Shown in pieces: positions 24,487 to 33,120 of a DNA stretch of 54,102 bases. The stretch spans positions 27,234-81,335 of the forward strand of contig NZ_GL538212.1 of NCBI RefSeq assembly GCF_000165735.1, read 5' to 3'. A program made the position numbers and the translations under genes. The notes under the pieces were generated by a model. It did not search any database. It saw only the letters and a list, made by a program, of their open reading frames with translations, and was not told the origin of the DNA. The stretch's first letter is position 1; every line of letters starts with the position of its first letter. This DNA is from Megasphaera micronuciformis F0359. Lineage in GTDB: Bacteria; Bacillota; Negativicutes; Veillonellales; Megasphaeraceae.

Positions 24487-25445
24487 TGAAGGTATATCTG
24501 GGAATTGATACCAGCTGTTATACAACTTCATTGTGCCTGTTGAATGAACAGGCGGCTGTTCTTGCCGATGAACGTCGCGTCTTGACCGTACCCGAAGGAG
24601 AACGGGGACTCTCGCAGTCGGAAATGGTATATCAACATGTGCGAAATTTACCGGAGTTAACGGAAAAAATCGCATCTTATGTGGCGGGCAATACGGTATG
24701 CGCCGTCGCCGTAACGGATAAGCCGCGGCGGCGTGACGATTCGTATATGCCCGCTTTTTTAAGCGGACTCGGTTGCGCTCGCTCATTGGCGGCTATGCTT
24801 AACGTCCCGTTATATAGGCTGAGTCATCAGGAAAATCACCTTTTGGCCGCCTGGAGAGCCGTAGGAAAGGAACCCAAAGAGCCGTACTGTGCCCTTCATC
24901 TTTCCGGCGGCACGACAGATATATTAAGGGTTGAGACTGATGGTGACAGTACCGTAATTACTCGTATAGGCGGCACGACGGATATCAGTGCGGGACAGTT
25001 TATCGACCGTATCGGTGTTGCCTTGGGACTGCCGTTTCCGGCGGGGAAATACGTAGATAGGCAGTCTCAGGCGGCGTTGGGAGAGGTCAACGGGTTTCCG
25101 GTCTGGCATCGGAACGGCAGCATCAGCTTTTCAGGGCGGGAATCACAGATGCAGCGTCTTATTACGGCCGGGGAGACGAGTTGTGAGGTCATTTGTGCAC
25201 AAACTATGCATACGGTTTTGAACGGCATTTTAGAATTACTGGATACCGCATTGGCAGGAAACGAGTATAAGACGGTTGTTGCTGTAGGCGGTGTAATGGA
25301 AAACAACTTTTTACGGACTTCCGTCGAAGCGGCTATGCATAGACGACGAATTGAATTTATACCGGCACCGCAGGGATTCAGTGCCGATAATGCAAGCGGG
25401 GCGGCCTTTAAGGCTTTACGGGAGTACCATAAGGCGGGTATATGA
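24486..25445 (+). CDS. TsaD/Kae1-family paralogue with altered catalytic motif
   Basis: ASKHA-fold protein of the TsaD/Kae1 family, 319 aa. Metal-binding H114 and H118 (SHQENHL) are retained, as are LHLSGGTTDI, the FIDRIGVALGLPFPAG segment and VAVGGVMENNFLR. The N-terminal family motif ETSCDET reads DTSCYTT here, so the acidic pair important in true TsaD is Tyr-Thr (Y12, T13), and SGGHT reads SGGTT. It is therefore probably not the housekeeping t6A enzyme. The place between nusB and xseA is known for this paralogue in some Clostridia and Negativicutes; function undefined. Confidence 0.82.
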   Translation: MKVYLGIDTSCYTTSLCLLNEQAAVLADERRVLTVPEGERGLSQSEMVYQHVRNLPELTEKIASYVAGNTVCAVAVTDKPRRRDDSYMPAFLSGLGCARSLAAMLNVPLYRLSHQENHLLAAWRAVGKEPKEPYCALHLSGGTTDILRVETDGDSTVITRIGGTTDISAGQFIDRIGVALGLPFPAGKYVDRQSQAALGEVNGFPVWHRNGSISFSGRESQMQRLITAGETSCEVICAQTMHTVLNGILELLDTALAGNEYKTVVAVGGVMENNFLRTSVEAAMHRRRIEFIPAPQGFSADNASGAAFKALREYHKAGI

Positions 25446-26671
25446 TGAACTATGACAGTGTGTCGACCGTTGTAGGTAGAATAAAAGAAGACTTGGAACA
25501 TGATTTTCGTTTGAAAAATGTGGCTATGGAAGGCAATATTATCGGCTTGAAACGGGCATCTACCGGACATTGGTACATGAACATTCATGACGATAAGGCT
25601 TCTATCAGAGCTGTCCTTTTTCGTAATCGTGCCGGCACGATGATGAGCACTGTAAAAGAAGGCGATCGCGTTGTCGTGACGGGAGAAGTCAACGTGTACG
25701 AAAAAGGAGGTACCTTTTCTTTTATTATTGAGAGGCTTTTTTCTCAAGGCGTAGGGAATCTGCAACAACAGTATGAGAAAAATAAGGCCGAGCTGTATGC
25801 TCAAGGATATTTTGACAAGGATAACAAGAAAGAATTGCCTCGCTTTCCCTGGAAGGTGGGTGTATTGACATCGGCTACGGGCGCAGTTCTTCACGATATA
25901 CAAAAAATTCGTGCAGAACGTAACGAATATATAGAGGTCGTTTTATATCCCGTGCCTGTTCAAGGAGACGGAGCTGCACCTAAATTGGTTAAGGCCCTTG
26001 AAGAGGCGGGGAAGAACCGTGATTTGGATGTTTTGATTCTGGCCCGCGGCGGCGGTTCCATGGAAGACTTGTGGTGCTTTAATGATCCGGCCGTCGTTCG
26101 AGCCGTGTACAATACGCAAGTGCCTATTATTACGGCTGTCGGACATGAAACGGATACGACCCTTGTCGATTATGCAGCCGATGTGCGAGCGGCGACACCC
26201 ACTCATGCAGCGGAACTGGCATTTCCTTCATTTACGGATATACAATTGCAAATAGCCGCTTTAACGGAAACGGCCGGGCGACTTATGGACGACTGTATTG
26301 AACGACGATTTTCACAGTGGGAACGAACGGCGACACGAATTCGCCTACATCAATATAATGAATTCGTATCTGTCAAAAAAGACAATTTAAATCGTTTGGT
26401 AGAAAGTGCAAGACAAAAGACGGAGTATTTATTACTGCAAAAACAGCATGCGTTGGATAAGATAAAATCACGGGCTGAAGGTATGAACCCGACCGCTTTT
26501 TTACGCAAAGGTTATGGGCAGTTGTTGCAAAACGGTGAGGTCATAGTGGGAATTACGGCCGTAAATCGCAAGAAACCTTTAGAAGTACAACTTGTCGACG
26601 GTATTATTGTGGCGGAAGTGAAAGAGGTGATTGGACGTGGTGAAAAAAACGGACAAATTAAAAAACTTTGA
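25442..26671 (+). CDS. xseA: Exodeoxyribonuclease VII large subunit
   Basis: Catalytic subunit of ExoVII, which degrades single-stranded DNA from both ends. The product is 409 aa. An N-terminal OB domain (about 1-100, WYMNIHDDKASIRAVLF) precedes the catalytic core with RGGGSMEDLWCFNDP and VGHETDTTLVDYAADVRAATPTHAAE, both hallmark motifs (given here in part), and a C-terminal coiled-coil region. It overlaps the upstream gene by four bases, and xseB starts inside its end. Confidence 0.96.
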   Translation: MMNYDSVSTVVGRIKEDLEHDFRLKNVAMEGNIIGLKRASTGHWYMNIHDDKASIRAVLFRNRAGTMMSTVKEGDRVVVTGEVNVYEKGGTFSFIIERLFSQGVGNLQQQYEKNKAELYAQGYFDKDNKKELPRFPWKVGVLTSATGAVLHDIQKIRAERNEYIEVVLYPVPVQGDGAAPKLVKALEEAGKNRDLDVLILARGGGSMEDLWCFNDPAVVRAVYNTQVPIITAVGHETDTTLVDYAADVRAATPTHAAELAFPSFTDIQLQIAALTETAGRLMDDCIERRFSQWERTATRIRLHQYNEFVSVKKDNLNRLVESARQKTEYLLLQKQHALDKIKSRAEGMNPTAFLRKGYGQLLQNGEVIVGITAVNRKKPLEVQLVDGIIVAEVKEVIGRGEKNGQIKKL

Positions 26672-26903
26672 GAAGGATTTTGAAGAGCTGGAAAGACTGG
26701 TAGACTCTCTTGATAATCCCGGGTTGACCTTACAAGAATCTCTGGATATTTTTGAAAAAGCCGTGAAATTGTCCGGCACCTGTGAAAGTGCACTTGAATA
26801 CGCTCGTCAACGAGCTCAAGCCTTGGCGGAAGTACGGGGAGAACAAGCAACCCAAGCTGAAGATACGACAGGGGCTTATGAAGAAGGGACGTTGGGGCTA
26901 TGA
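26637..26903 (+). CDS. xseB: Exodeoxyribonuclease VII small subunit
   Basis: Small helical subunit that coats the XseA coiled coils; 88 aa. The family pattern FEKDFEELERLVDSLDNP followed by LTLQESLDIFEKAVKLS is complete. A GTG at 26637 is taken as start, because AGAGGTGA lies before it. The gene begins within the last codons of xseA in another frame, and its end overlaps ispA by four bases (ATGA). Confidence 0.94.
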   Translation: MVKKTDKLKNFEKDFEELERLVDSLDNPGLTLQESLDIFEKAVKLSGTCESALEYARQRAQALAEVRGEQATQAEDTTGAYEEGTLGL

Positions 26904-27781
26904 GTTTTCGCACCTCATTGGAAAGTCGTAAGAAACGAATCGATACCCGTTTAGCCGAACTGTTGCAGACGAGTACGCCCGAGTTCTCCGGCCTTTATGA
27001 GGCCATGAATTACAGCCTTAATGCAGGCGGTAAGAGAATACGGCCCGTTTTGTTTCTGGCTGTTTTGGAAGCGGCGGGGACGGATCCGGATGCTTTTTTA
27101 GACTTGGCTTGCGCCTTGGAATGTGTTCACTCCTATTCTCTTATTCACGATGACCTGCCGGCTATGGATAACGATGATTTTCGTCGCGGCAAGCCGACGA
27201 ATCATAAGGTGTACGGAGACGGCACTGCTGTTTTGGCCGGAGACGGGTTATTGACCTATGCCTTTGAACTCATGGCGGCACAGTCGGCTGCCCCTGCCCA
27301 TAAAATCTTACAGGCTATTCGAATTTTTGCACATGCGGCAGGCCCGGCCGGTATGGTGGGCGGCCAATACTTTGATCTTCAGTCTGAAGGCGGCGTGCCG
27401 ACAAGAGCGGCTATGGAACTTATGCATCGCAGTAAGACGGGCGTTATTTTTACGGCCATTGTACAAATGGCGGCTTTATTGGCCGGCGTGAGGAATGAAA
27501 CGATGAAGGCTCTTACGACATATGGAGATCAGCTCGGGTTGGCTTTTCAGATTACGGACGATATTTTGGATGTCGTAGGCAGTGAAAAGGAAATGGGAAA
27601 GCCTGTAGGCAGCGATGAAAAAAATCATAAGACTACATATGTATCCCTTCTCGGTGTAGAGGGGGCAAGGGAAGAAGCGAAGCAAACGACGGCTCGGGCG
27701 TTGGCGGCTTTGCAGGAATTCGATGAAAATGCGGAGTTTTTAAGACAACTCGTTATCTATTTAGAGCAACGAGTTCAATAA
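26900..27781 (+). CDS. ispA: Farnesyl diphosphate synthase (polyprenyl synthase family)
   Basis: Short-chain isoprenyl diphosphate synthase joining IPP and DMAPP/GPP; 293 aa. The first Asp-rich motif is HDDLPAMDNDDFRRG (about 85-99), with the insert typical of bacterial type II FPP synthases. The second Asp-rich motif is QITDDILDVVG (about 217-227). GGKRIRP near residue 40 binds IPP. It follows xseB directly, an arrangement widely conserved in bacteria. No dxs follows here; tlyA does. Confidence 0.95.
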   Translation: MSFRTSLESRKKRIDTRLAELLQTSTPEFSGLYEAMNYSLNAGGKRIRPVLFLAVLEAAGTDPDAFLDLACALECVHSYSLIHDDLPAMDNDDFRRGKPTNHKVYGDGTAVLAGDGLLTYAFELMAAQSAAPAHKILQAIRIFAHAAGPAGMVGGQYFDLQSEGGVPTRAAMELMHRSKTGVIFTAIVQMAALLAGVRNETMKALTTYGDQLGLAFQITDDILDVVGSEKEMGKPVGSDEKNHKTTYVSLLGVEGAREEAKQTTARALAALQEFDENAEFLRQLVIYLEQRVQ

Positions 27782-27790
27782 GGGGAAGGT

Positions 27791-28594
27791 ATGAAGGAAA
27801 AGGAACGGCTTGACGTATTATTGACGGAACGAGGTTTTTTCGAAAGCCGGGAAAAAGCCAAGGCCGCAGTCATGGCGGGACTTGTTTTCGTCAAGGACCG
27901 GCGAGTAGATAAAGCGGGAACGAAAATTGAAATTCATGAAGAAATTACGGTAAAGGGAAATCCTTTACCGTATGTGGGGCGGGGCGGGTTGAAGCTGGAA
28001 AAGGCCTTGCAGACGTTTCCCCTTGACTTGAAGGGTAAGACTATGATAGACATCGGCGCCTCTACGGGCGGATTTACAGACTGTGCTTTACAAAACGGTG
28101 CCGTTAAGGTAGTTGCCATAGATGTGGGCTACGGACAACTGGCTTGGAAATTAAGGACCGATGAGCGAGTCGTCAATATGGAAAGAACCAATATTCGAGG
28201 CGTTACGTCTGAAGATATAGGCGGGCCTGTCGATTTTATTTCCGTTGACGTATCCTTTATTTCCCTCTTAAAAATAATGGACGCCGTCGTACCTCTATTG
28301 AAACCGGGCGGGCAGATTGTCACTCTCATAAAGCCGCAATTTGAAGCCGGTCGTGAAGCGGTCGGCAAGGGCGGTATCGTAAGAGATATGAATGTACACC
28401 GCGAAACGGTATGTCGTGTCGTTGCCGGCATAGCCCAAGCCGGTCTTTCACCTCTTGAACTGACCTATTCGCCTATCAAGGGAGCGGACGGCAATGTAGA
28501 ATATTTGTTATACAGTCGCAAGGATGAACCGGTACACAATGACGTGACGGATGAAGAAATCGGTATTGTTGTGGCTCGTTCTCATGAAATGTAG
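27791..28594 (+). CDS. tlyA: TlyA-family rRNA 2'-O-methyltransferase
   Basis: 267 aa. An N-terminal S4 RNA-binding domain (RLDVLLTERGFFESREKAK) is followed by an FtsJ-like Rossmann methyltransferase (IDIGASTGGFTDCAL for SAM). KPQFEAGREAVGKGGIVRD is the family's distinctive region. TlyA of other bacteria methylates cytidines of 16S and/or 23S rRNA, while in many Bacillota the protein (YqxC) is uncharacterised. Located between ispA and nadK as in Bacillus and Clostridium. Confidence 0.92.
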   Translation: MKEKERLDVLLTERGFFESREKAKAAVMAGLVFVKDRRVDKAGTKIEIHEEITVKGNPLPYVGRGGLKLEKALQTFPLDLKGKTMIDIGASTGGFTDCALQNGAVKVVAIDVGYGQLAWKLRTDERVVNMERTNIRGVTSEDIGGPVDFISVDVSFISLLKIMDAVVPLLKPGGQIVTLIKPQFEAGREAVGKGGIVRDMNVHRETVCRVVAGIAQAGLSPLELTYSPIKGADGNVEYLLYSRKDEPVHNDVTDEEIGIVVARSHEM

Positions 28595-28602
28595 GTGAAA
28601 CA

Positions 28603-29475
28603 ATGAGAATCGGTATTTTTCCGAATTTAATGAAAGAAAGCAGTATTTCTCTGGTGCAAAATATTGTGTCATTGTGCAAAGAAAACGGTTGTGAGTACTA
28701 TGTTCTTTATGATGAGGAAGAGTCGGGTCATGCAGTATATACCGGTATAGAGAAAGAACATTTACTTTCCGGCGAAAAGATATATGATCGTATCGAGTTG
28801 GCCTTTGTTCTCGGCGGTGACGGTACCATTTTAAAATCGGCTCGTCATTTCGCTTCGCGGGGAATTTCCGTGTGCGGGATTAACCTGGGGTCTCTCGGCT
28901 TTTTATATGAAGTGGAAGCTGCCGACTTGCCCGCTCGCTTCACAGATATTCTGGCAGGGCGGTACTTTAAAGAAGAACGAATTATGCTGGCCGGTGAATT
29001 GGAATATGCAGACGGCATGATTCAGCGGCTGCCCGACGCGTTGAACGATATCGTTATCGGTCACGGAAATGTAGGCAAGCTGGTACGCGTGGATATGAGT
29101 ATTAACGGTTACTTCGTTCAACAATATCCCGGTGACGGTATTGTCGTTTCTACGCCTACAGGCAGTACGGGGTATACCTTTTCCGCAGGGGGGCCCATTG
29201 TGCCGCCCCATGTAAAAGGCATGATGGTAACGCCTATTTGTCCGCACTTATTATTGAAAATACCCCTTGTTCTCAGCGACGAGGACAGACTCAGTTTTTC
29301 CGTAAGGTACAGTCGCAATGTTGTCCGCATTTCCGTAGACGGCATGACGGATTATGAGTTCGCCTGCAATATGATTCTACATATTCGTAAATCGACAGCT
29401 CATTTGGATTTTATTCGCTTTGACGGCGGATATTTTTATGCCAACTTGTTCAAAAAGATGAGAGGTGCCGAATAA
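28603..29475 (+). CDS. nadK: NAD kinase
   Basis: Makes NADP from NAD and ATP; 290 aa. GGDGTILKSAR (catalytic Asp in GGDG, about residue 72), NLGSLGF, and the diagnostic DGIVVSTPTGSTGYTFSAGG are all present. It starts 8 bases after tlyA behind AGGTGA. The next gene starts with TTG immediately after the nadK stop. Confidence 0.96.
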   Translation: MRIGIFPNLMKESSISLVQNIVSLCKENGCEYYVLYDEEESGHAVYTGIEKEHLLSGEKIYDRIELAFVLGGDGTILKSARHFASRGISVCGINLGSLGFLYEVEAADLPARFTDILAGRYFKEERIMLAGELEYADGMIQRLPDALNDIVIGHGNVGKLVRVDMSINGYFVQQYPGDGIVVSTPTGSTGYTFSAGGPIVPPHVKGMMVTPICPHLLLKIPLVLSDEDRLSFSVRYSRNVVRISVDGMTDYEFACNMILHIRKSTAHLDFIRFDGGYFYANLFKKMRGAE

Positions 29476-30051
29476 TTGGAAGAATATCCGTTTCATAATG
29501 CCGTTGCCTTGTGCCATACCTTAGCACTTCCTTTTGTAAAACGGGCTCGAGTTCTCGTTGATATGACTTGCGGTAACGGATATGATACTTTATTTTTAGC
29601 TAAACACATGGATGAACAAGCCTTTCTCTACGGATTTGATATTCAAGCTTCAGCCTTGGCATCCACACAGTCTCGCTTGGAAACAAACGGATTGTTTCAC
29701 GAACATATACAATTGAAATTAGGGTCTCATGAAAATTTATTAAGTAAAATTGATAAAACTCCTGATTTTATAGTATTCAATTTAGGCTATCTGCCCGGAG
29801 GAAACCGCGCTATACATACGGATACTGCAATTACATTAAAAGCCGTGGATTTAGGCTTGCATAAAATTTCTGTCAATGGGATAATTATGATAGTAGCATA
29901 TCCGGGAACCCCGGACGGGAAAAAAGAGAAGGATGAGCTCGCTTCGTTTTTGAGCCATGTGTCTCAGAAACGGTTCGACGTGTCGTACTGGCAGCCTGCC
30001 AATCAAGTGCATGAGCCGCCGGTACTGTTTGTTATTCAAAAGAGAGGATAG
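29476..30051 (+). CDS. mnmM: YtqB/MnmM-type SAM-dependent tRNA methyltransferase
   Basis: Class I methyltransferase of the former rRNA_methylase family, 191 aa. SAM motif I is VDMTCGNGYDTLFLA and the distinctive motif is NLGYLPGG. Bacillus subtilis YtqB (MnmM) methylates the aminomethyl group of wobble 2-thiouridine in tRNA, so this is the likely role. The start is TTG at 29476, directly after the nadK stop, with GAGAGGTG about 9 bases upstream. Codon use is visibly richer in A and T than in nadK and recN on either side. Confidence 0.85.
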   Translation: MEEYPFHNAVALCHTLALPFVKRARVLVDMTCGNGYDTLFLAKHMDEQAFLYGFDIQASALASTQSRLETNGLFHEHIQLKLGSHENLLSKIDKTPDFIVFNLGYLPGGNRAIHTDTAITLKAVDLGLHKISVNGIIMIVAYPGTPDGKKEKDELASFLSHVSQKRFDVSYWQPANQVHEPPVLFVIQKRG

Positions 30052-30053
30052 CC

Positions 30054-30509
30054 ATGAAAAGATTCCGTTACACTAAGATTAAAGAAATTGTTCAATCTCG
30101 GCCGATTGAGACGCAGGAAGAATTGGCCAAGGCTTTGCAGGAAGAGGGGATTGAAGTCACTCAGGCCACGGTTTCCAGGGACATTAAAGAGTTGATGCTG
30201 ATTAAGGTTCCTACCAGTGACGGACATTATCGATATGCTTTGTCACCCGAACAAAACATGCTCATGTCCAAGAGTCGTATGGCCCGGTTATTTCAGGATT
30301 CTATCGTGCGCGTCGACTCGTGTTTGAATCAAATCGTCATTCACACCGTTCCCGGTTCGGCCAGCATGGTTGCTTCGGCAGTAGACCATGCAAAATGGGA
30401 GCGTGTTATCGGCACTGTAGCCGGTGACGACACGGTTTTAATTATTACGAATAACCCCGACAGCGTTCCGAAACTTGTCAAACTGATCATTTCATTAATG
30501 AAGGAATAA
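30054..30509 (+). CDS. argR: Arginine repressor ArgR/AhrC
   Basis: Hexameric arginine-responsive regulator, 151 aa. The N-terminal winged helix (1-70) has the conserved TQATVSRDIKEL recognition part; the C-terminal oligomerisation/arginine domain has TVPGSASMVASAVD and IVGT-like VIGTVAGDDTVLII with the arginine-binding Asp pair. It lies two bases after mnmM and five before recN, an order shared with many Bacillota. No arginine biosynthesis gene is nearby. Confidence 0.95.
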   Translation: MKRFRYTKIKEIVQSRPIETQEELAKALQEEGIEVTQATVSRDIKELMLIKVPTSDGHYRYALSPEQNMLMSKSRMARLFQDSIVRVDSCLNQIVIHTVPGSASMVASAVDHAKWERVIGTVAGDDTVLIITNNPDSVPKLVKLIISLMKE

Positions 30510-30514
30510 TACAC

Positions 30515-32200
30515 ATGTTGCAATCATTGCACATTGAGAATTTTGCACTAATTGAAGATATATACTTGAGCTTTACCGATGGAGTCACTGTTTTTACCGG
30601 TGAAACCGGTGCGGGCAAATCCATCCTTCTCGATGCCATCGGTATGCTCGCAGGAAAACGCGCATCAGCGTCTTTCGTCCGGTCAGGGGCGGAAGCGTTC
30701 CTCGTTGAAGGCGCGTTTTTTTTGCCCTCGGGAAACGAAGGATTGGTAGCCTTTTTAGAAGAGCAACATATTGATACTTCAGACGGGGAAATCATCATAT
30801 CCCGTCGTTTTTATCGGAACGGGCGCGGTTCCGTGCTGGTTAACGGAACTCTGGTTCCTCTGGCTACAGTTCGCAAATTGGGCCTATACCTTGTCGATAT
30901 TCACGGTCAATATGACAGTCGCCTTATTTTCGACACGGCTTATCATGTGCGCCTTCTCGACAGCTTTACGGAAGGTACGTGCCGTTGTCGGACTGCCTAT
31001 GACAAGACGTATAAAACGTGGAAAAACCTGTGTCGCGAGAGAGACGATTTGGAACATGACGAGAGTGAAAAGATGCGTCTTCTCGGTATTTTAGATTTTC
31101 AAATACAGGAAATTGAAGAAGCCAAGTTAACCAAAGGAGAGGACGAAAAGCTGGAAGCCGATATTCGCACGGCTTCTCATGCCGAACACATTACGGAAGG
31201 ACTACAAACCGCCATGGCCGCTATGGACGGTAGTGAACGTCGTCAGGGAATGACGGACGGTATTGCGGAAATTCGCCGCAGTTTGCTGAAAAACGCATCG
31301 TATGACCCGCGTTTTGAGGTCATGGCAGCTAAGGCGGAGGCGCTTTCTTACGAGTTGGAAGAGTTGCGAGACGAAATATCTTCTTATGCAGACGGCATGA
31401 GTTTTGACGGCCCGGCATTAGACCGAATGCAGTCTCGCTTGGCGACGATTGAAAAGTTAAAACGTAAATACGGATTTTCCGTAGAAGATATATTGGCCTT
31501 TGCCGAAAAAGCCAAGGCGGATAGGGAGAAACTGAGCGATTCGGAAAACGCTCTGGCTGACTTAAATAAACAAATCTCCAGCTGCGAAAAGCAATTACGG
31601 CAAGAAGGCGATGATTTATTTCAGGCACGCTTGGAAGCGGCAGACTTGTTTAAAGAAAAGACGGAAGATATTTTACATCGGTTGGGACTTGAAAATAGCC
31701 GCATCTCTTTTCGCATCGAGCCTATGGAGGCTATAAGTCTTTCCGGAGCCGCATCGGTGGAGCTGTGGTTTTCAGCTAATCGGGGCGAGACGGAACAACC
31801 CTTGGCAGAAGTGGCATCCGGCGGCGAAGTATCCAGAATCGCCTTGGCATTAAAATCTATTTTCCGAGAAAAATATACGGACAGGACCGTAGTTTTTGAC
31901 GAAATAGATGTAGGCATCAGCGGGGAAACAGGGTTGCAAGTAGCGGCTCAAATGGGACGATTGGGACGGATGGGTCAGGTTTTTTGTATTACTCACCTGC
32001 CGCAGACGGCAGCCATTGCGGACAGTCACTACTTTTTGTATAAAGAAGAAAAAGAGGGGCGGACGGTTACTCAGGTCCGCAATTTAGATAAAGAAGCCCA
32101 TGTTAAAGACATTGCCCGCATATTTTCCGGAGACGATACCAGTGAGGCCGGTATGCAAGCAGCTGAGGAAATTATTCGCAAGGTCAAAGGGCGTGCCTAG
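30515..32200 (+). CDS. recN: DNA repair ATPase RecN
   Basis: SMC-like ATPase acting in double-strand break repair, 561 aa. Walker A is GETGAGKS (29-36), the ABC signature ASGGEVSRI (about 432), Walker B VVFDEIDVGISG (about 458), with two coiled-coil arms between. Full length for RecN. Its stop codon TAG lies in the loop of an intrinsic terminator, which closes the operon that began with asp23. Confidence 0.97.
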   Translation: MLQSLHIENFALIEDIYLSFTDGVTVFTGETGAGKSILLDAIGMLAGKRASASFVRSGAEAFLVEGAFFLPSGNEGLVAFLEEQHIDTSDGEIIISRRFYRNGRGSVLVNGTLVPLATVRKLGLYLVDIHGQYDSRLIFDTAYHVRLLDSFTEGTCRCRTAYDKTYKTWKNLCRERDDLEHDESEKMRLLGILDFQIQEIEEAKLTKGEDEKLEADIRTASHAEHITEGLQTAMAAMDGSERRQGMTDGIAEIRRSLLKNASYDPRFEVMAAKAEALSYELEELRDEISSYADGMSFDGPALDRMQSRLATIEKLKRKYGFSVEDILAFAEKAKADREKLSDSENALADLNKQISSCEKQLRQEGDDLFQARLEAADLFKEKTEDILHRLGLENSRISFRIEPMEAISLSGAASVELWFSANRGETEQPLAEVASGGEVSRIALALKSIFREKYTDRTVVFDEIDVGISGETGLQVAAQMGRLGRMGQVFCITHLPQTAAIADSHYFLYKEEKEGRTVTQVRNLDKEAHVKDIARIFSGDDTSEAGMQAAEEIIRKVKGRA

Positions 32201-32211
32201 GCACGCTTTTT
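32191..32211 (+). terminator. Terminator overlapping the recN stop
   Basis: GCGTGCC (32191-32197) pairs with GGCACGC (32200-32206), followed by TTTTT. The TAG stop codon of recN (32198-32200) falls in the 2-base loop and first right-arm base. Confidence 0.88.
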
Positions 32212-32230
32212 GTATACATGGGCAGATTTC

Positions 32231-32259
32231 TTGACGAGCGTTCTTGAGAAGTTTATCAT
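32231..32259 (+). promoter_or_regulatory. dapB-asd-dapA promoter
   Basis: TTGACG (32231-32236), 17 bp, TATCAT (32254-32259), 41 bases before dapB. The leader is too short for a lysine riboswitch, and none was seen. Confidence 0.7.
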
Positions 32260-32300
32260 AAATAGATACATAATATTCCGATTTATACGGAGGAAAAGGC

Positions 32301-33098
32301 ATGATTCGAGTATTGGTAAGCGGCGCAGACGGTCGCATGGGAAGCGAAACGGTTAAGGCCGTTTTGGCAGATAATGAATTGGAATTCGTAGGCGGCACAA
32401 GTCTTATGAATGTGGGTAAAGATGCGGGAGAAGTCATCGGTATTTCTTCTTTGGGGTTACCCTTGTACGGGAGTTTGAATGAAGCGTTAAAAATGGCAAA
32501 ACCCGACGTAGTCGTCGATTTTACGACACCGGCGGCTATTTACGGAAATGTAAAGACTTGTATTGAAAACGGGACGAATATTGTTGTCGGTACGACAGGT
32601 TTGACGGCACAACAGCGTAATGAATTGGATGAAGCGGCAAAAAAAGCGGACGTAGCCGTATTTATTGCACCAAACTTTTCTGTCGGAGCCGTACTGATGA
32701 TGAAGTATAGTGCGGAAATTGCTAAATACTTGCCTGATGTAGAAATCATCGAGTTACATCATAATAATAAATTAGACGCTCCGTCCGGTACGGCCAAGAT
32801 GACGGCTGAAAAAATAGCCCGTGCCCGTCGTGAAGCAGGTGCAGAACCGGCTCCGGATAAAACGCACGAAAGTCTTGCCGGAGCCAGAGGCGCTACGGTG
32901 GAGGGCATACCCGTACATAGCGTTCGGCTGCCCGGGTATGTGGCGCATCAGGAAGTACTTTTCGGCGGCTACGGGGAAATCCTTACGGTCCGTCACGACT
33001 CGTTGGACAGAAAATCCTTTATGCCCGGCGTTGTCTTAGCCGTAAAGAAGGTGGATTCCCGCAAGGGTGTGACCTTCGGCTTGGAACACTATTTATAA
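32301..33098 (+). CDS. dapB: 4-hydroxy-tetrahydrodipicolinate reductase
   Basis: Reduces the product of DapA in the lysine and diaminopimelate pathway; 265 aa. The N-terminal nucleotide site reads VSGADGRMGSETVKAV (one glycine-rich position differs from the usual GxxGRMG), FTTPAA follows, and the diagnostic substrate loop ELHHNNKLDAPSGTA is intact with catalytic His and Lys. First gene of a three-gene operon with its own promoter. Confidence 0.96.
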   Translation: MIRVLVSGADGRMGSETVKAVLADNELEFVGGTSLMNVGKDAGEVIGISSLGLPLYGSLNEALKMAKPDVVVDFTTPAAIYGNVKTCIENGTNIVVGTTGLTAQQRNELDEAAKKADVAVFIAPNFSVGAVLMMKYSAEIAKYLPDVEIIELHHNNKLDAPSGTAKMTAEKIARARREAGAEPAPDKTHESLAGARGATVEGIPVHSVRLPGYVAHQEVLFGGYGEILTVRHDSLDRKSFMPGVVLAVKKVDSRKGVTFGLEHYL

Positions 33099-33120
33099 AA
33101 CTGTACAGGAGGCTTTACAT

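Noticed and set aside
25067-25903. 278-codon minus-strand frame across the TsaD paralogue and xseA
   Set aside because: Antisense to two well-supported genes; no ribosome site or recognisable domain.
32212-32300. Lysine riboswitch upstream of dapB
   Set aside because: The leader after the mapped-looking promoter is only about 35 bases, too short, and no conserved core was seen.
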